A stretch of DNA of 64,000 nt from Bacteroidota bacterium (GTDB lineage: Bacteria > Bacteroidota > Bacteroidia > Sphingobacteriales > Sphingobacteriaceae), in NCBI GenBank assembly GCA_013288685.1, contig JABDBM010000004.1, forward strand, positions 1 to 64,000, read 5' to 3'. The position numbers were made by a program, and so were the translations under genes. The notes beneath the pieces were generated by a model. That model worked only from the letters and a program-made list of their open reading frames with translations, searched no databases and was not told the DNA's origin. Shown piece after piece: positions 44,037-52,861 of this stretch (within the stretch, counting starts at the first letter, position 1; every line of letters starts with the position of its first letter).

Positions 44037-45719
44037 TTATATATTTCCCTTTTTCAATTCCTCAACCGCATGGTTAGCTGCCCGTGCTGTTATGGCCATA
44101 TAAGTTAATGACGGGTTTTGGCAGGCTGTTGAAGCCATACACGCCCCATCGGTAACAAATACGTTTTGGGCATCCCACACCTGGTTCCAACCATTCAACA
44201 CAGATGTTTTAGGATCGCGGCCCATACGCGCCGTGCCCATTTCATGAATGCCGCGGCCTAAATAAGGCTCGCCTTTAAAAGTGCCTACATTTTTAACACC
44301 GGCTGCTTCCAGCATTTCCTTGGCATCGTTCTCCATGTCAATACGCATTTTCTTTTCGTTGTCCTTAATTTCGGCATCGAAGGCTAAAACTGGCAGTCCC
44401 CATTTATCCTTAACGGTTTTATCGAGCGTAATCTTATTTTCGTGATAAGGCAATGTCTCACCGAAGCCGCCTATACCCATCGTCCAGGCGCCAGGTTCGG
44501 TTAAGGCATCCTTAAATGCCCCGCCGATGTTCAGCTCGGGTATATCCCTGCCCCAGTCTTCGCGGCTTGCGCCACCCTGGTAACCAAAGCCGCGTATGTA
44601 ATCGCGCTTTTCGCCGCCGTCCAGATTTCTGAAACGCGGAATAAAAATACCGTTTGCCCTGCGGCCGAAAGTATATTTATCCTCAAAACCTTCTACCACA
44701 CCATAAGCACCTGCACCTAAGTGATGGTCCATCACATTATGACCCAGTTCGCCGCTACTGCTGCCCAAACCACCTGGCCAGATATCGGTAGCCGAATTCA
44801 TTAAAATCCAGGTACTATTAAATGTTGACGCATTGGCAAAAATGACTTTAGCAAAAAATTCGTAAGTCTGATTTGTTTCTGCATCAAGTACTTCAACTCC
44901 CTTTGCCTTTTTGGTATCCTTATCGTAAATTATTTTGGTAACTATTGACCATGGACGAACTGTTAAGTTCCCGGTAGCCGTGGCTGCCGGTAAAGTAGAA
45001 GATTGCGTACTAAAATAAGCCCCAAACGGACATCCTAACCAGCATTTATCACGGTACTGGCAATTAGTGCGCGCATAATGTGGTTGTGTAATGTTAGCTG
45101 TACGGCCAATAATAAAAGCACGGGTCTCTTTATAGTGCTCTTTAAAACGCTTGGCAACATCTTTTTCCACCACGTTCATATCCATAGGCGGCATAAAGTC
45201 ACCATCCGGCAGTACCGAAAGGCCGTCTTTATTGCCTGATATTCCTGCGAATTTCTCAACGTAACTGTACCAGGGAGCTAAATCATTATAACGGATGGGC
45301 CAATCAATACCTACGCCTTGTTTTAAATTCTCTTCGAAATTAAAATCGGCCCAGCGGTATGATTGTCTGCCCCACATTAATGAACGGCCGCCCACATGAT
45401 AGCCCCTGAACCAGTCGAAACGTTTAACCTCAACATAAGGGCTGTCGATATCGCTGGCCCAATAATCAAGGTTAGTTTCGTTCAGCGGATAATCGCGTTT
45501 TAATTTGGGATAATCATGGATCATTTGCTGCGTACGCCCGCCCCTGTGCGGAAATTCCCAGGGATCTTTATTGGCGTTCACATAATCTTTTACGTGCTCG
45601 ATATTACGGCCACGCTCAAGCATAATAGTCTTTAACCCTTTTTCAGTTAGTTCTTTAGCAGCCCATCCGCCCGAAATCCCTGAACCGATGACAATTGCGT
45701 CATAAGTATTTGCAGCCAT
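44037..45719 (-). CDS. GMC oxidoreductase, glucoside 3-dehydrogenase-like catalytic subunit, copy A
   Basis: The 560-aa protein has the N-terminal FAD motif VIGSGISGGWAAKEL and the GMC catalytic pair His492 (GIHEMGTARMG) and Asn535 (CQNPSLTYM). A cysteine cluster, Cys220, Cys226 and Cys230 in NCQYRDKCWLGCPFG, matches the position of the 3Fe-4S cluster in FAD-dependent glucose dehydrogenase alpha subunits. It lacks a signal peptide, so it needs the TAT-bearing small subunit for export. Copy B, 101 bp upstream, is nearly identical along its full length. The expected reaction is oxidation of a glycoside hydroxyl, probably at C3, with electrons passed to cytochrome c. Confidence 0.88.
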   Translation of the reverse strand: MAANTYDAIVIGSGISGGWAAKELTEKGLKTIMLERGRNIEHVKDYVNANKDPWEFPHRGGRTQQMIHDYPKLKRDYPLNETNLDYWASDIDSPYVEVKRFDWFRGYHVGGRSLMWGRQSYRWADFNFEENLKQGVGIDWPIRYNDLAPWYSYVEKFAGISGNKDGLSVLPDGDFMPPMDMNVVEKDVAKRFKEHYKETRAFIIGRTANITQPHYARTNCQYRDKCWLGCPFGAYFSTQSSTLPAATATGNLTVRPWSIVTKIIYDKDTKKAKGVEVLDAETNQTYEFFAKVIFANASTFNSTWILMNSATDIWPGGLGSSSGELGHNVMDHHLGAGAYGVVEGFEDKYTFGRRANGIFIPRFRNLDGGEKRDYIRGFGYQGGASREDWGRDIPELNIGGAFKDALTEPGAWTMGIGGFGETLPYHENKITLDKTVKDKWGLPVLAFDAEIKDNEKKMRIDMENDAKEMLEAAGVKNVGTFKGEPYLGRGIHEMGTARMGRDPKTSVLNGWNQVWDAQNVFVTDGACMASTACQNPSLTYMAITARAANHAVEELKKGNI

Positions 45720-45756
45720 GTTTGATTTGTGTTTTATAAAAAATTATTCTATTGGT

Positions 45757-45820
45757 TGGCAGTTTGCAGTTGCCGGTTTGCAGTTTTTTTTCGAACTGCC
45801 CACCGCAAACTGCAAACTTT
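45757..45820. repeat. CAGTTTGCAGTTGCC phrase with inverted repeat
   Basis: AGTTTGCAGTT (45761-45771) pairs with AACTGCAAACT (45808-45818), around a run of eight T. It occupies the gap between the two nearly identical GMC genes. As a hairpin with T-run it might attenuate transcription between the copies. Confidence 0.7.
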
Positions 45821-47500
45821 CTAAATATTACCTTTTTTCAATTCCTCAACCGCATGGTTTGCAGCGCGCGCCGTCATAGCCATATAAGTAAGCGATGGGT
45901 TTTGACAAGCTGTAGAAGCCATAGCTGCGCCATCAGTTACAAATACGTTTTGGGCGTCCCAAACCTGGTTCCAGCCGTTTAGTACTGAGGATTTTGGATC
46001 TTTACCCATACGGGCGGTTCCCATTTCGTGAATGCCACGGCCTAAAAATGGATTGGAGCTATGTGTTTTTACGTTTTTAACACCTACAGCTTCCAGCATT
46101 TCCTTAGCATCGTTCTCCATGTCAATCCGCATTTTCTTTTCGTTGTCCTTTATCTCGGCATCAAAAGCTAAAATTGGCAATCCCCATTTATCTTTCTTCG
46201 TTTTATCGAGGGTGATCTTGTTTTCGTGGTAGGGCAATGTTTCGCCAAAACCACCTATATTCATTTGCCATGTTCCAGGTTCAGTCAGCGCGTCCTTAAA
46301 GTCGCCGCCGATACTGAGTTCCGGAATATCCCGGCCCCAACTCGAACGGCTACCGCCACCCTGGTACCCAAAGCCGCGTATATAATCGCGTTTATCGCCA
46401 TTCAGGTTACGGTAGCGTGGAATGTATATACCATTTGCCCTGCGGCCGAAGATATATTTATCCTCAAAGCCTTCTACAGTACCCGATGCACCAACACCAA
46501 GATGGTGGTCCATCACATTGTGACCCAATTCGCCACTGCTGCTGCCTAAGCCACCTGGCCAAATATCAGTGGCAGAGTTCATTAATATCCAGGTGCTGTT
46601 AAAAGTGGACGCGTTAACGAATACGATTTTAGCGAAGAACTCATAAGTTTGATTAGTTTCGGCATCCAGTACTTCAACTCCTTTTGCCTTTTTGGTATCC
46701 TTATCGTAAATAATTTTTGTTACGATTGACCATGGCCGCACGGTTAAATTGCCGGTAGCCATCGCAGCAGGCAATGTTGACGATTGTGTGCTGAAGTAAG
46801 CGCCAAACGGACAACCTAACCAGCACTTATTACGGTACTGGCAATTGGTACGCGCAAAATGCGGCACTGTAATATTAGCTGTACGGCCAATCACAAAAGC
46901 ACGGGCTTCCTTATAGTGTTCTTTAAAACGTTTGGCTACGTCTTTTTCAACCACGTTCATTTCCATAGGCGGCATAAAATCACCGTCGGGGAGGATAGAG
47001 AGCCCGTCTTTATTACCCGATATACCAGCAAATCTTTCAGCATAACCATACCATTGTTCCAAATCCTTATAGCGGATAGGCCAGTCGGTGCCGATGCCGT
47101 CTTTTGCATTGGCTTCAAAATCGATATCGGCCCAGCGGTATGATTGCCTGCCCCACATTAATGAGCGGCCACCTACGTGATACCCCCTAAACCAGTCGAA
47201 ACGTTTAATTTCTGTATACGGGCTATCCTTATCGCTTGCCCAATAATCCAGGTTGGTTTCGTTTAACGGATAATCGCGTTTAAGCACCGGATAGTCCTCG
47301 ATCATTTGTTGTGTGCGGCCTCCCCTGTGCGGAAATTCCCAGGGATCCTTGGTGGCGTTTACATAATCTTTAACGTGCTCAATATTGCGACCACGCTCCA
47401 GCATTATGGTTTTTAAGCCTTTTTCAGTTAATTCTTTAGCAGCCCAACCGCCCGAGATCCCTGAACCAATGACAATCGCGTCATAAGTATTTGCAGACAT
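45821..47500 (-). CDS. GMC oxidoreductase, glucoside 3-dehydrogenase-like catalytic subunit, copy B
   Basis: The 559-aa protein is a tandem paralogue of copy A: most positions are identical, including VIGSGISGG, the Cys cluster (NCQYRNKCWLGCPFG), His491 in GIHEMGTARMG and Asn534 in CQNPSLTYM. Differences cluster in the substrate domain (for example NAKDGIGTD against NLKQGVGID, and GASGTVEGF against GAYGVVEGF), which may tune substrate range. It has no signal peptide. The high similarity suggests a recent duplication or ongoing gene conversion. Confidence 0.88.
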   Translation of the reverse strand: MSANTYDAIVIGSGISGGWAAKELTEKGLKTIMLERGRNIEHVKDYVNATKDPWEFPHRGGRTQQMIEDYPVLKRDYPLNETNLDYWASDKDSPYTEIKRFDWFRGYHVGGRSLMWGRQSYRWADIDFEANAKDGIGTDWPIRYKDLEQWYGYAERFAGISGNKDGLSILPDGDFMPPMEMNVVEKDVAKRFKEHYKEARAFVIGRTANITVPHFARTNCQYRNKCWLGCPFGAYFSTQSSTLPAAMATGNLTVRPWSIVTKIIYDKDTKKAKGVEVLDAETNQTYEFFAKIVFVNASTFNSTWILMNSATDIWPGGLGSSSGELGHNVMDHHLGVGASGTVEGFEDKYIFGRRANGIYIPRYRNLNGDKRDYIRGFGYQGGGSRSSWGRDIPELSIGGDFKDALTEPGTWQMNIGGFGETLPYHENKITLDKTKKDKWGLPILAFDAEIKDNEKKMRIDMENDAKEMLEAVGVKNVKTHSSNPFLGRGIHEMGTARMGKDPKSSVLNGWNQVWDAQNVFVTDGAAMASTACQNPSLTYMAMTARAANHAVEELKKGNI

Positions 47501-47834
47501 ATTTAAATATAATAAAGGTTAAAAAATTTATAGTATTGGTTATACTCCGACTAATGTATGAACAAAAAATTAGTGAACAAATATTTCATTGTGTTTTTTT
47601 AACACAATAATGGGTTTGCAAAGCCACAGGGCCAATTTATACAAAATTTGTATAAACTTTTTATGCGTAATCAGCCCATTTTATTGTGTATTTGGCATTT
47701 GTTTTAACATTATTTGTATGCCCTTTTGGGGCTTTTTTAATAATTAACGGATGAGGAGTTAAGTCACTACAAGCATTTGTCACGCCTCACCTAAATCCTC
47801 TCCAACGGAGAGGGGTTGGGGGTGAGGCGTTAAC
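47501..47834. other. 334-bp gap within the GMC gene series
   Basis: No gene is visible. Structures are ATTGTGTT/AACACAAT (47588-47608) as a T-loop hairpin, a perfect palindrome TTTATACAAA-A-TTTGTATAAA at 47636-47656, and the REP-like hairpin listed separately. This is the largest gap in the operon and could house a second promoter for the two tandem GMC genes and everything downstream. Confidence 0.5.
47783..47829. repeat. REP-like hairpin 3' of the third GMC gene
   Basis: CGCCTCACC (47783-47791) pairs with GGTGAGGCG (47821-47829), and inside it CCTCTCC (47797-47803) pairs with GGAGAGG (47807-47813) around AAC. It lies five bases beyond the GMC stop. A CCTCTCCAACGGAGAGG core of this kind is a familiar dispersed hairpin in Bacteroidota as I recall it; I cannot check copy number. 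Confidence 0.65.
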
Positions 47835-49547
47835 CTACACATTCCCCTTTTTTAATTCACTAACTGCATAGTCAGCCGCCCGTGCGGTTATTGCCATGTA
47901 AGTAAGCGAAGGATTTTGGCATGATGTTGATGTCATACAAGCGCCATCGGTTACAAAAACATTGTTGCAGGCATGTACCTGATTCCATTTATTCAGAATA
48001 GAGGTTTTGGGATCGTTGCCCATCCGCGCACCACCCATTTCGTGAATATCCAAACCCGGAGCCTGATGATTGGTTGATGGCTGGATGTTTTTGAACCCGG
48101 CAGAGGTAAACATTTCTGTCATCTGCTCGATATAATCCTTCTTCATCTTCTCGTCGTTATCATCATAATCAACCGATATGTTTAATAACGGCATGCCCCA
48201 ATCATCTTTCTTTTGGGCATCAAGGCTTACAAAGTTGCTTTCTTTCGGGATGGTTTCGCCCATCATGTGCGAGTTTACATACCATGGACTCAGTTCGCCT
48301 TTTACCAAACCTTCTTTAAGGCCGGCACCAACACCATCGTATTTGTGTTGCTGATAACGGTATCCGCTGAAACCTGCAGCATAACCGCGCAAAAAGTTGG
48401 TTTCCTGTTTGTAAACATTTCTGAAACGAGGAATATAACCGCCTGTTGGCGAGCGGCCATCAACTGTCCACTCTTTTAAGCCATCATATTCCGCGTTGAT
48501 ATGGGCCGAATAGTTGTGGAAAGCCACATATTTTCCTAAAACGCCACTATCGTTACCAAAACCATTCGGGAACCGGTTTGATTTGGAGTTTAAGAGCAGC
48601 AGGTTGGTATTTAATGCCGCTGCATTTACAAAAATGATACGGGCGTAGTATTCAATGGTTTGCTTGGTTTGAGAATCGACAATGCGAACACCTGTTGCTT
48701 TGCCTTTTTGCTCATCGTAAATAATGGATTCAACTACCGAAAACGGCCGCAAAGTCATATTTCCCGATTTTTCGGCCCAGGGAATAGTTGAAGCATTACT
48801 ACTGAAATAGCCGCCAAACGGGCAGCCGCGCTGGCAAAGGGTGCGATTTTGGCATTGCGCCCGACCCTGCTCAAAATGTATAGGATTGGGTTTTGATAAA
48901 TGCGCGCATCGCCCGCTTATAACATGACGGTTTTGATATTTACTTTTTACGTGATTGCTAAAATAAGTTTCCACGTCATTTAGCGGATAGCCTGGTAAAA
49001 ATTCACCATCGGGTAATTCCGCAATACCATCTTTATTGCCTGCTATGCCTGCAAACTTTTCTACATAGCTATACCAGGGAGCAATATCTTTATAGCGGAT
49101 GGGCCAGTCTACGGCAAAACTATCGCGGGCGGGGCCTTCAAAATCAAAATCGCTCCAGCGCTGGGTTTGCCTGGCCCAAAGTAACGACTTCCCTCCTACC
49201 TGGTAGCCGCGTATCCAATCGAACGGTTTTTGCTGTACGTAGGGATGTTCATTATCTTTTACAAAAAAATGTGCCGAATCCTCGCCAAAAGCATAGCAAC
49301 GGCCCACAATCGGGTTTGCTTCCAATACTTCGGCGGGCAGCTGCCCGTGATGGTCAAATTCCCAGGGGTATTTATTAGTGGTGGGATAATCTTTTACGTG
49401 TTTTACATCGCGGCCACGCTCCAAAACCAGAGTTTTTAAGCCATTGCCAGTAAGCTCTTTTGCTGCCCAGCCGCCGCTAATGCCCGAACCGATGACAATT
49501 GCATCAAAGGTGCGCGCCTTTACGCTATCTATATTTAAGTTAGCCAT
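47835..49547 (-). CDS. GMC oxidoreductase, glucoside 3-dehydrogenase-like catalytic subunit, divergent copy C
   Basis: I start it at the ATG at 49547-49545 (MANLNIDSVKART, 570 aa); the track start is a TTG overlapping the upstream stop. It has VIGSGISGGWAAKEL, a longer Cys cluster region (AQCQNRTLCQRGCPFGGYF), His502 in DIHEMGGARMG and Asn545 in CQNPSLTYM. It is clearly more distant from copies A and B than they are from each other. It follows a subunit-3-like gene by four bases, the expected large/small subunit pairing, so this pair is probably one enzyme. Confidence 0.88.
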   Translation of the reverse strand: MANLNIDSVKARTFDAIVIGSGISGGWAAKELTGNGLKTLVLERGRDVKHVKDYPTTNKYPWEFDHHGQLPAEVLEANPIVGRCYAFGEDSAHFFVKDNEHPYVQQKPFDWIRGYQVGGKSLLWARQTQRWSDFDFEGPARDSFAVDWPIRYKDIAPWYSYVEKFAGIAGNKDGIAELPDGEFLPGYPLNDVETYFSNHVKSKYQNRHVISGRCAHLSKPNPIHFEQGRAQCQNRTLCQRGCPFGGYFSSNASTIPWAEKSGNMTLRPFSVVESIIYDEQKGKATGVRIVDSQTKQTIEYYARIIFVNAAALNTNLLLLNSKSNRFPNGFGNDSGVLGKYVAFHNYSAHINAEYDGLKEWTVDGRSPTGGYIPRFRNVYKQETNFLRGYAAGFSGYRYQQHKYDGVGAGLKEGLVKGELSPWYVNSHMMGETIPKESNFVSLDAQKKDDWGMPLLNISVDYDDNDEKMKKDYIEQMTEMFTSAGFKNIQPSTNHQAPGLDIHEMGGARMGNDPKTSILNKWNQVHACNNVFVTDGACMTSTSCQNPSLTYMAITARAADYAVSELKKGNV

Positions 49548-49551
49548 AATA

Positions 49552-50142
49552 TTAAGCAAGCTTTAGTTTTGAAACCGGATAATGAACGTTATAGCGGCCG
49601 GGTATCATATCGTAAAAAATTTGTTTGGTCATAAAATATTGCGAGGTGGTGTACCCGAATATGGTTTGCTGTTTCACCGTCCAGTAAAAAGCAAGTACAG
49701 GGTCGGCATTTGCAGCTTTCTGAGGTTTAAACCTGCGGGCGGGCGTTGCACCTGCCTTAGGTTTATTGGCATTTTCGATACCGGTAAGCACAGCCTCACG
49801 TTCTTTGGCATCCAAATCTGCGAAGGCTTTATTGTATTTAGATTTGACCAGATCGTTAAACGCCGACAATCCTTTTAAAAACGCCTCCTGATCTTTTTTG
49901 CCGTAGCAATCGTCAATCATTTTTAATACAAAAGCAGGCAGATTTAAATCTTTGGCTCCAGGGGTTGTTGTTTTTGGAATAATGGTATCTGCCACATCGG
50001 CAATTAGCTGTTGCTGATCGCTGTCAAGGGCTATGTGTTTTAACTGAACATAAGATGTCCCGTCTTTTCGCAAGCACGACGGCAATAATACCGCCCCACC
50101 AACAACCAAAGCCAGGTTTTTGATAACCGTACGCCTGTTCAT
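49552..50142 (-). CDS. Gluconate 2-dehydrogenase subunit 3-like small subunit
   Basis: The 196-aa protein begins MNRRTVIKNLALVVGGAVLLPSC, a TAT signal merged with a lipobox (LPSC, Cys at about 23). The body has QQLIADVADTIIPKTTTPGAKDLNLPAF and MIDDCYGKKDQEAFL, the family-defining segments shared with the other small subunit at 41,735. It lies four bases upstream of GMC copy C and is probably its TAT escort and structural partner. Confidence 0.88.
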   Translation of the reverse strand: MNRRTVIKNLALVVGGAVLLPSCLRKDGTSYVQLKHIALDSDQQQLIADVADTIIPKTTTPGAKDLNLPAFVLKMIDDCYGKKDQEAFLKGLSAFNDLVKSKYNKAFADLDAKEREAVLTGIENANKPKAGATPARRFKPQKAANADPVLAFYWTVKQQTIFGYTTSQYFMTKQIFYDMIPGRYNVHYPVSKLKLA

Positions 50143-50170
50143 TTTGTTAAGTTTAATTAGTTATTTAGGG

Positions 50171-50290
50171 GTGTAAGGGTCATAACGAGTTGTAAAAGTT
50201 GTAAGTGTTGTAAAAGTTGCGAGGACGAGAATTAAGAGTTATTACTCCTGCAACAATTTTAACTTATAACTTTTACAACATTTTTAACCT
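50171..50290. repeat. GTTGTAAAAGTTGTAAG phrase with 13-bp inverted repeat
   Basis: Words GTTGTAAAAGTTGTAAGTGTTGTAAAAGTT recur at about 10-bp spacing; TGTTGTAAAAGTT (50206-50218) is the exact complement of 50268-50280. It occupies the gap between a TIM-barrel gene and the small-subunit gene. The vocabulary is shared with 41,583-41,734. Confidence 0.75.
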
Positions 50291-50324
50291 TTAGATAACA
50301 AAGTGGGAAGTTAAAATAATATCA

Positions 50325-51239
50325 TTAAAATCCCCACTTTTTCATCATTTGTAAGTCAATTTTTACACAGTCGAACGGATCTTTGCCCTGATACGATTCC
50401 TGTTCGATAATAAATTGCGATGTACCGCCTATTTTTCTGGCTTCCTTTACAATATCCTTTACCGGCATCACGCCCTGGCCCAATATGGTGCTGTCATAGC
50501 CGTCCATGCCGCCGCCGGTTGTGCTTTTTATTTCGTCTTTAACGTGCATCAGTTCAAAACGGCCGGGATATTTCTTCAGCAAATCTAAAGCAATGCCGCC
50601 AGCGCCCAGCATATTACCTACATCCATTTGCTGTGCTACCAATTTTGGATCGGTATTGGCCAGTATATAATCGTACAAAGTACCGTCACCAATTTTTGTA
50701 CTGAATTCAAAGTTGTGGTTGTGGTAACCAAAGGTCATTCCATGAGCCTTGCATAGCTCGCCGCATTTATTGAACACATCCATAAAGCGCTTTAAGCCCT
50801 CCATGTCGGTACGCAGGTTTTCATCCAGCCATGGGCTTACAACATAACGCTGCCCCACTTCGGCGGCATCATCAATGGTAAATTTCCATTTGGCGGTAAA
50901 ATCATTAGCAGCTGCATCCCAATCGCTTCCCCGCATTACGGTATGGCCGCTTGGCATTTGCAAACCCAGGTCTGATAACAGTTTTTTAAATTCTTTGGCC
51001 GAATAGCCGTAAAATTTGCGGTCGATATAATTGGCATGCTCTACATGCAGGTAGCCCATGTCAGCAATTTTTTTCAACGAACCTGCCGGGTCCTTGCCCA
51101 TGGCATCGCGTACCGAATAGAGTTGTATCCCTACCCGTTCAATTTTTTTTGATGATGCAAAAACCTCGCTGCCCAACAACGAAGCACCCGCTGCCACCAT
51201 AGCGGTATTTTTGATAAATTCTCTGCGTGAAGTACCCAT
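50325..51239 (-). CDS. TAT-exported sugar phosphate isomerase/epimerase-like TIM barrel
   Basis: The 304-aa protein starts MGTSRREFIKNTAMVAAGAS, a TAT signal. The xylose-isomerase-like barrel carries FGYHNHNFEFS, AQQMDVGNMLG, ELMHVKDEI and FIIEQESYQ, the same metal-site layout as the protein at 33,903, to which it is clearly related. In oxidative glycoside pathways such proteins can act as 3-keto-glycoside lyases. It is the second gene of the operon, just downstream of the propeller protein. Confidence 0.86.
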   Translation of the reverse strand: MGTSRREFIKNTAMVAAGASLLGSEVFASSKKIERVGIQLYSVRDAMGKDPAGSLKKIADMGYLHVEHANYIDRKFYGYSAKEFKKLLSDLGLQMPSGHTVMRGSDWDAAANDFTAKWKFTIDDAAEVGQRYVVSPWLDENLRTDMEGLKRFMDVFNKCGELCKAHGMTFGYHNHNFEFSTKIGDGTLYDYILANTDPKLVAQQMDVGNMLGAGGIALDLLKKYPGRFELMHVKDEIKSTTGGGMDGYDSTILGQGVMPVKDIVKEARKIGGTSQFIIEQESYQGKDPFDCVKIDLQMMKKWGF

Positions 51240-51283
51240 TTTTTTAAGTTTTTTCTTGGTTCTTGATTCTTGGTTCTTAGCTC
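51240..51283. repeat. TTCTTGGTTCTTGATTCTTGG repeat
   Basis: The short gap between the propeller and TIM-barrel genes is TTCTTGGTTCTTGATTCTTGGTTCTTAGCTCTTA, four to five copies of a TTCTTGG-type word with 7-8 bp spacing. Similar words occur at 9,829-9,870. Confidence 0.6.
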
Positions 51284-52816
51284 TTATTTAGCCATTGGAA
51301 ATATAGGAAACAATAATGAAGTATTGCTTACAAATGCCAAATGTTTGCTATCGGGCGCCCATGACGGTGTATTGATAGTACCCTGCCCGCCATATAAGTA
51401 CGCTATAACTTTTGAGGGTCCGCCCTCAACCGGCATTAGCCTAAGGTAAACATGCTTATAAAAAGGATGGTCGTTGGCTGCAACCTCATTTTTAAAGAAA
51501 GTAATATACACTATCCATTTGCCGTCAGGCGAAATATGTGGAAACCAGTTATCGTAATCATCATTGGTGAGTTGCGTTTGTTCGCTACCGTCCGCCTTCA
51601 TCCGCCAAATTTGCATAAGGCCGCTGCGTACCGAATTAAAGTAGATATATTTTCCATCAGGCGAATATTCAGGACCATCGTCCAAACCCGGAGCGGTTGT
51701 GAGTCGAACCTCGGGGCCACCGGCTGATGGGATACGATAAATATCAAACTCTTTATCGCGCTGTCCGGTAAATACCAAATACTGACCATCTGGCGACCAG
51801 CCATGCATATACGACGGACCAATATCATTCATCCGTTTGGGTTCGCCGCCGGTTATTGGCAATGTCCAACCAATAGATGCGCCGCTTTTATCACTGCTGC
51901 TTACAGCTAACTTTTTACCGTCAAATGAAATTACGTGGTCGTTATTATTATGATTAACGGTACCTGTGTTTAAAAGGGTTGGTGTTGAATTCTTCAAATC
52001 AAAAGTGTACAACAAACCATCGCTATTATACAATAAATGTTTGCCATCCTTCATCCAGTTTGGCGCTTGTATAGATATGGGTGATTGGTAGATGATTTTG
52101 CTGTTCTGCGTTTCCAAATCAAGCACTTCAATATCGCTGCCGATATATTGGCGATACGGTACCAAATCCTTGGGAGCCGGCACCACAATGCGAACATTGT
52201 TAAATACTGCTTTTTCCACAACGTTAGGATTGTGGGCGCAGATAAATAAGCCTACATATACATCATCACCTAAATCAACATCGCTTACTTCCTGGCTTAC
52301 AAATAAATCGCCTTTGCGGGCTACTGACATGGTGTATACGCTGCCGCGTCTCTCCAACTGAATAATATCAGCCGAAGTCATATCGAATTTCTTTTCCTCG
52401 GTTATTCCGCCGGTTGTGCGACGAAACTGCAATGAAGTTAAACCCGCACCGTGTACCACCGCATTAATGTGTTTTGAACCGGTATCAAGCGAAGTGCGCA
52501 CCATCCACCCTATTTTGCGGTGCTCTTCAACGCCCTTGCCAATAAATGCGGCGTTGGCACGCAAAATAAAATCGCCTTTCATTTTTTTCCAAACAAAATG
52601 GAATTCATCGTGTGTAGCCCAAATATTGGTACCCGAACCGGATAAATGATATTCCTGCGCTTTGCCGTCGTAGGTACCAGTGCCCGCGTACTTCACCCTC
52701 CCTACATCATTCTGCCCATCAAATATGCCTAAGGAAGTTGACTGTGCAGCCGTTTTTTGAATAAACAACGCGCATACGCAGGTTAAAAAAAACAAGCTAA
52801 GTATTTTTTTGCTCAT
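51284..52816 (-). CDS. Secreted TolB-like beta-propeller protein with N-terminal concanavalin-like domain
   Basis: The 510-aa protein has a signal peptide (residues 1-24, ending KTAAQ). Residues about 30-210 form a beta-sandwich of the DUF1349/concanavalin type, related in fold to DUF1080: WKKMKGDFILRANAAF, GWMVRTSLDTGSKHINAV and DDVYVGLFICAHNP. Residues about 220-505 hold PD40/TolB-type propeller blades, each with a version of WSPDGQYLVFTG or YSPDGKYIYFNS. It is the first gene of the long leftward operon and may bind the glycan substrate at the cell surface or periplasm. Catalysis cannot be excluded. Confidence 0.85.
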   Translation of the reverse strand: MSKKILSLFFLTCVCALFIQKTAAQSTSLGIFDGQNDVGRVKYAGTGTYDGKAQEYHLSGSGTNIWATHDEFHFVWKKMKGDFILRANAAFIGKGVEEHRKIGWMVRTSLDTGSKHINAVVHGAGLTSLQFRRTTGGITEEKKFDMTSADIIQLERRGSVYTMSVARKGDLFVSQEVSDVDLGDDVYVGLFICAHNPNVVEKAVFNNVRIVVPAPKDLVPYRQYIGSDIEVLDLETQNSKIIYQSPISIQAPNWMKDGKHLLYNSDGLLYTFDLKNSTPTLLNTGTVNHNNNDHVISFDGKKLAVSSSDKSGASIGWTLPITGGEPKRMNDIGPSYMHGWSPDGQYLVFTGQRDKEFDIYRIPSAGGPEVRLTTAPGLDDGPEYSPDGKYIYFNSVRSGLMQIWRMKADGSEQTQLTNDDYDNWFPHISPDGKWIVYITFFKNEVAANDHPFYKHVYLRLMPVEGGPSKVIAYLYGGQGTINTPSWAPDSKHLAFVSNTSLLFPIFPMAK

Positions 52817-52853
52817 TGGGTTAATGGTTTTAGTATGATTAAAATTGGTTCAC

Positions 52854-52861
52854 TAAAGGTA
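52854..52861 (-). promoter_or_regulatory. Candidate -7 element of the glycoside operon
   Basis: TACCTTTA on the minus strand, 38 nt upstream of the propeller-protein ATG, matches the Bacteroidota -7 consensus TAnnTTTG except for the last base. The nine-base sequence CTAAAGGTA (plus strand) is shared with the region upstream of the desaturase gene. No convincing -33 TTTG is present. Confidence 0.3.

Noticed and set aside
33015-52816. Polysaccharide utilisation locus
   Set aside because: There is no SusC/SusD pair, no glycoside hydrolase or lyase of CAZy type and no HTCS regulator within it. The content fits a redox-based glycoside pathway instead.
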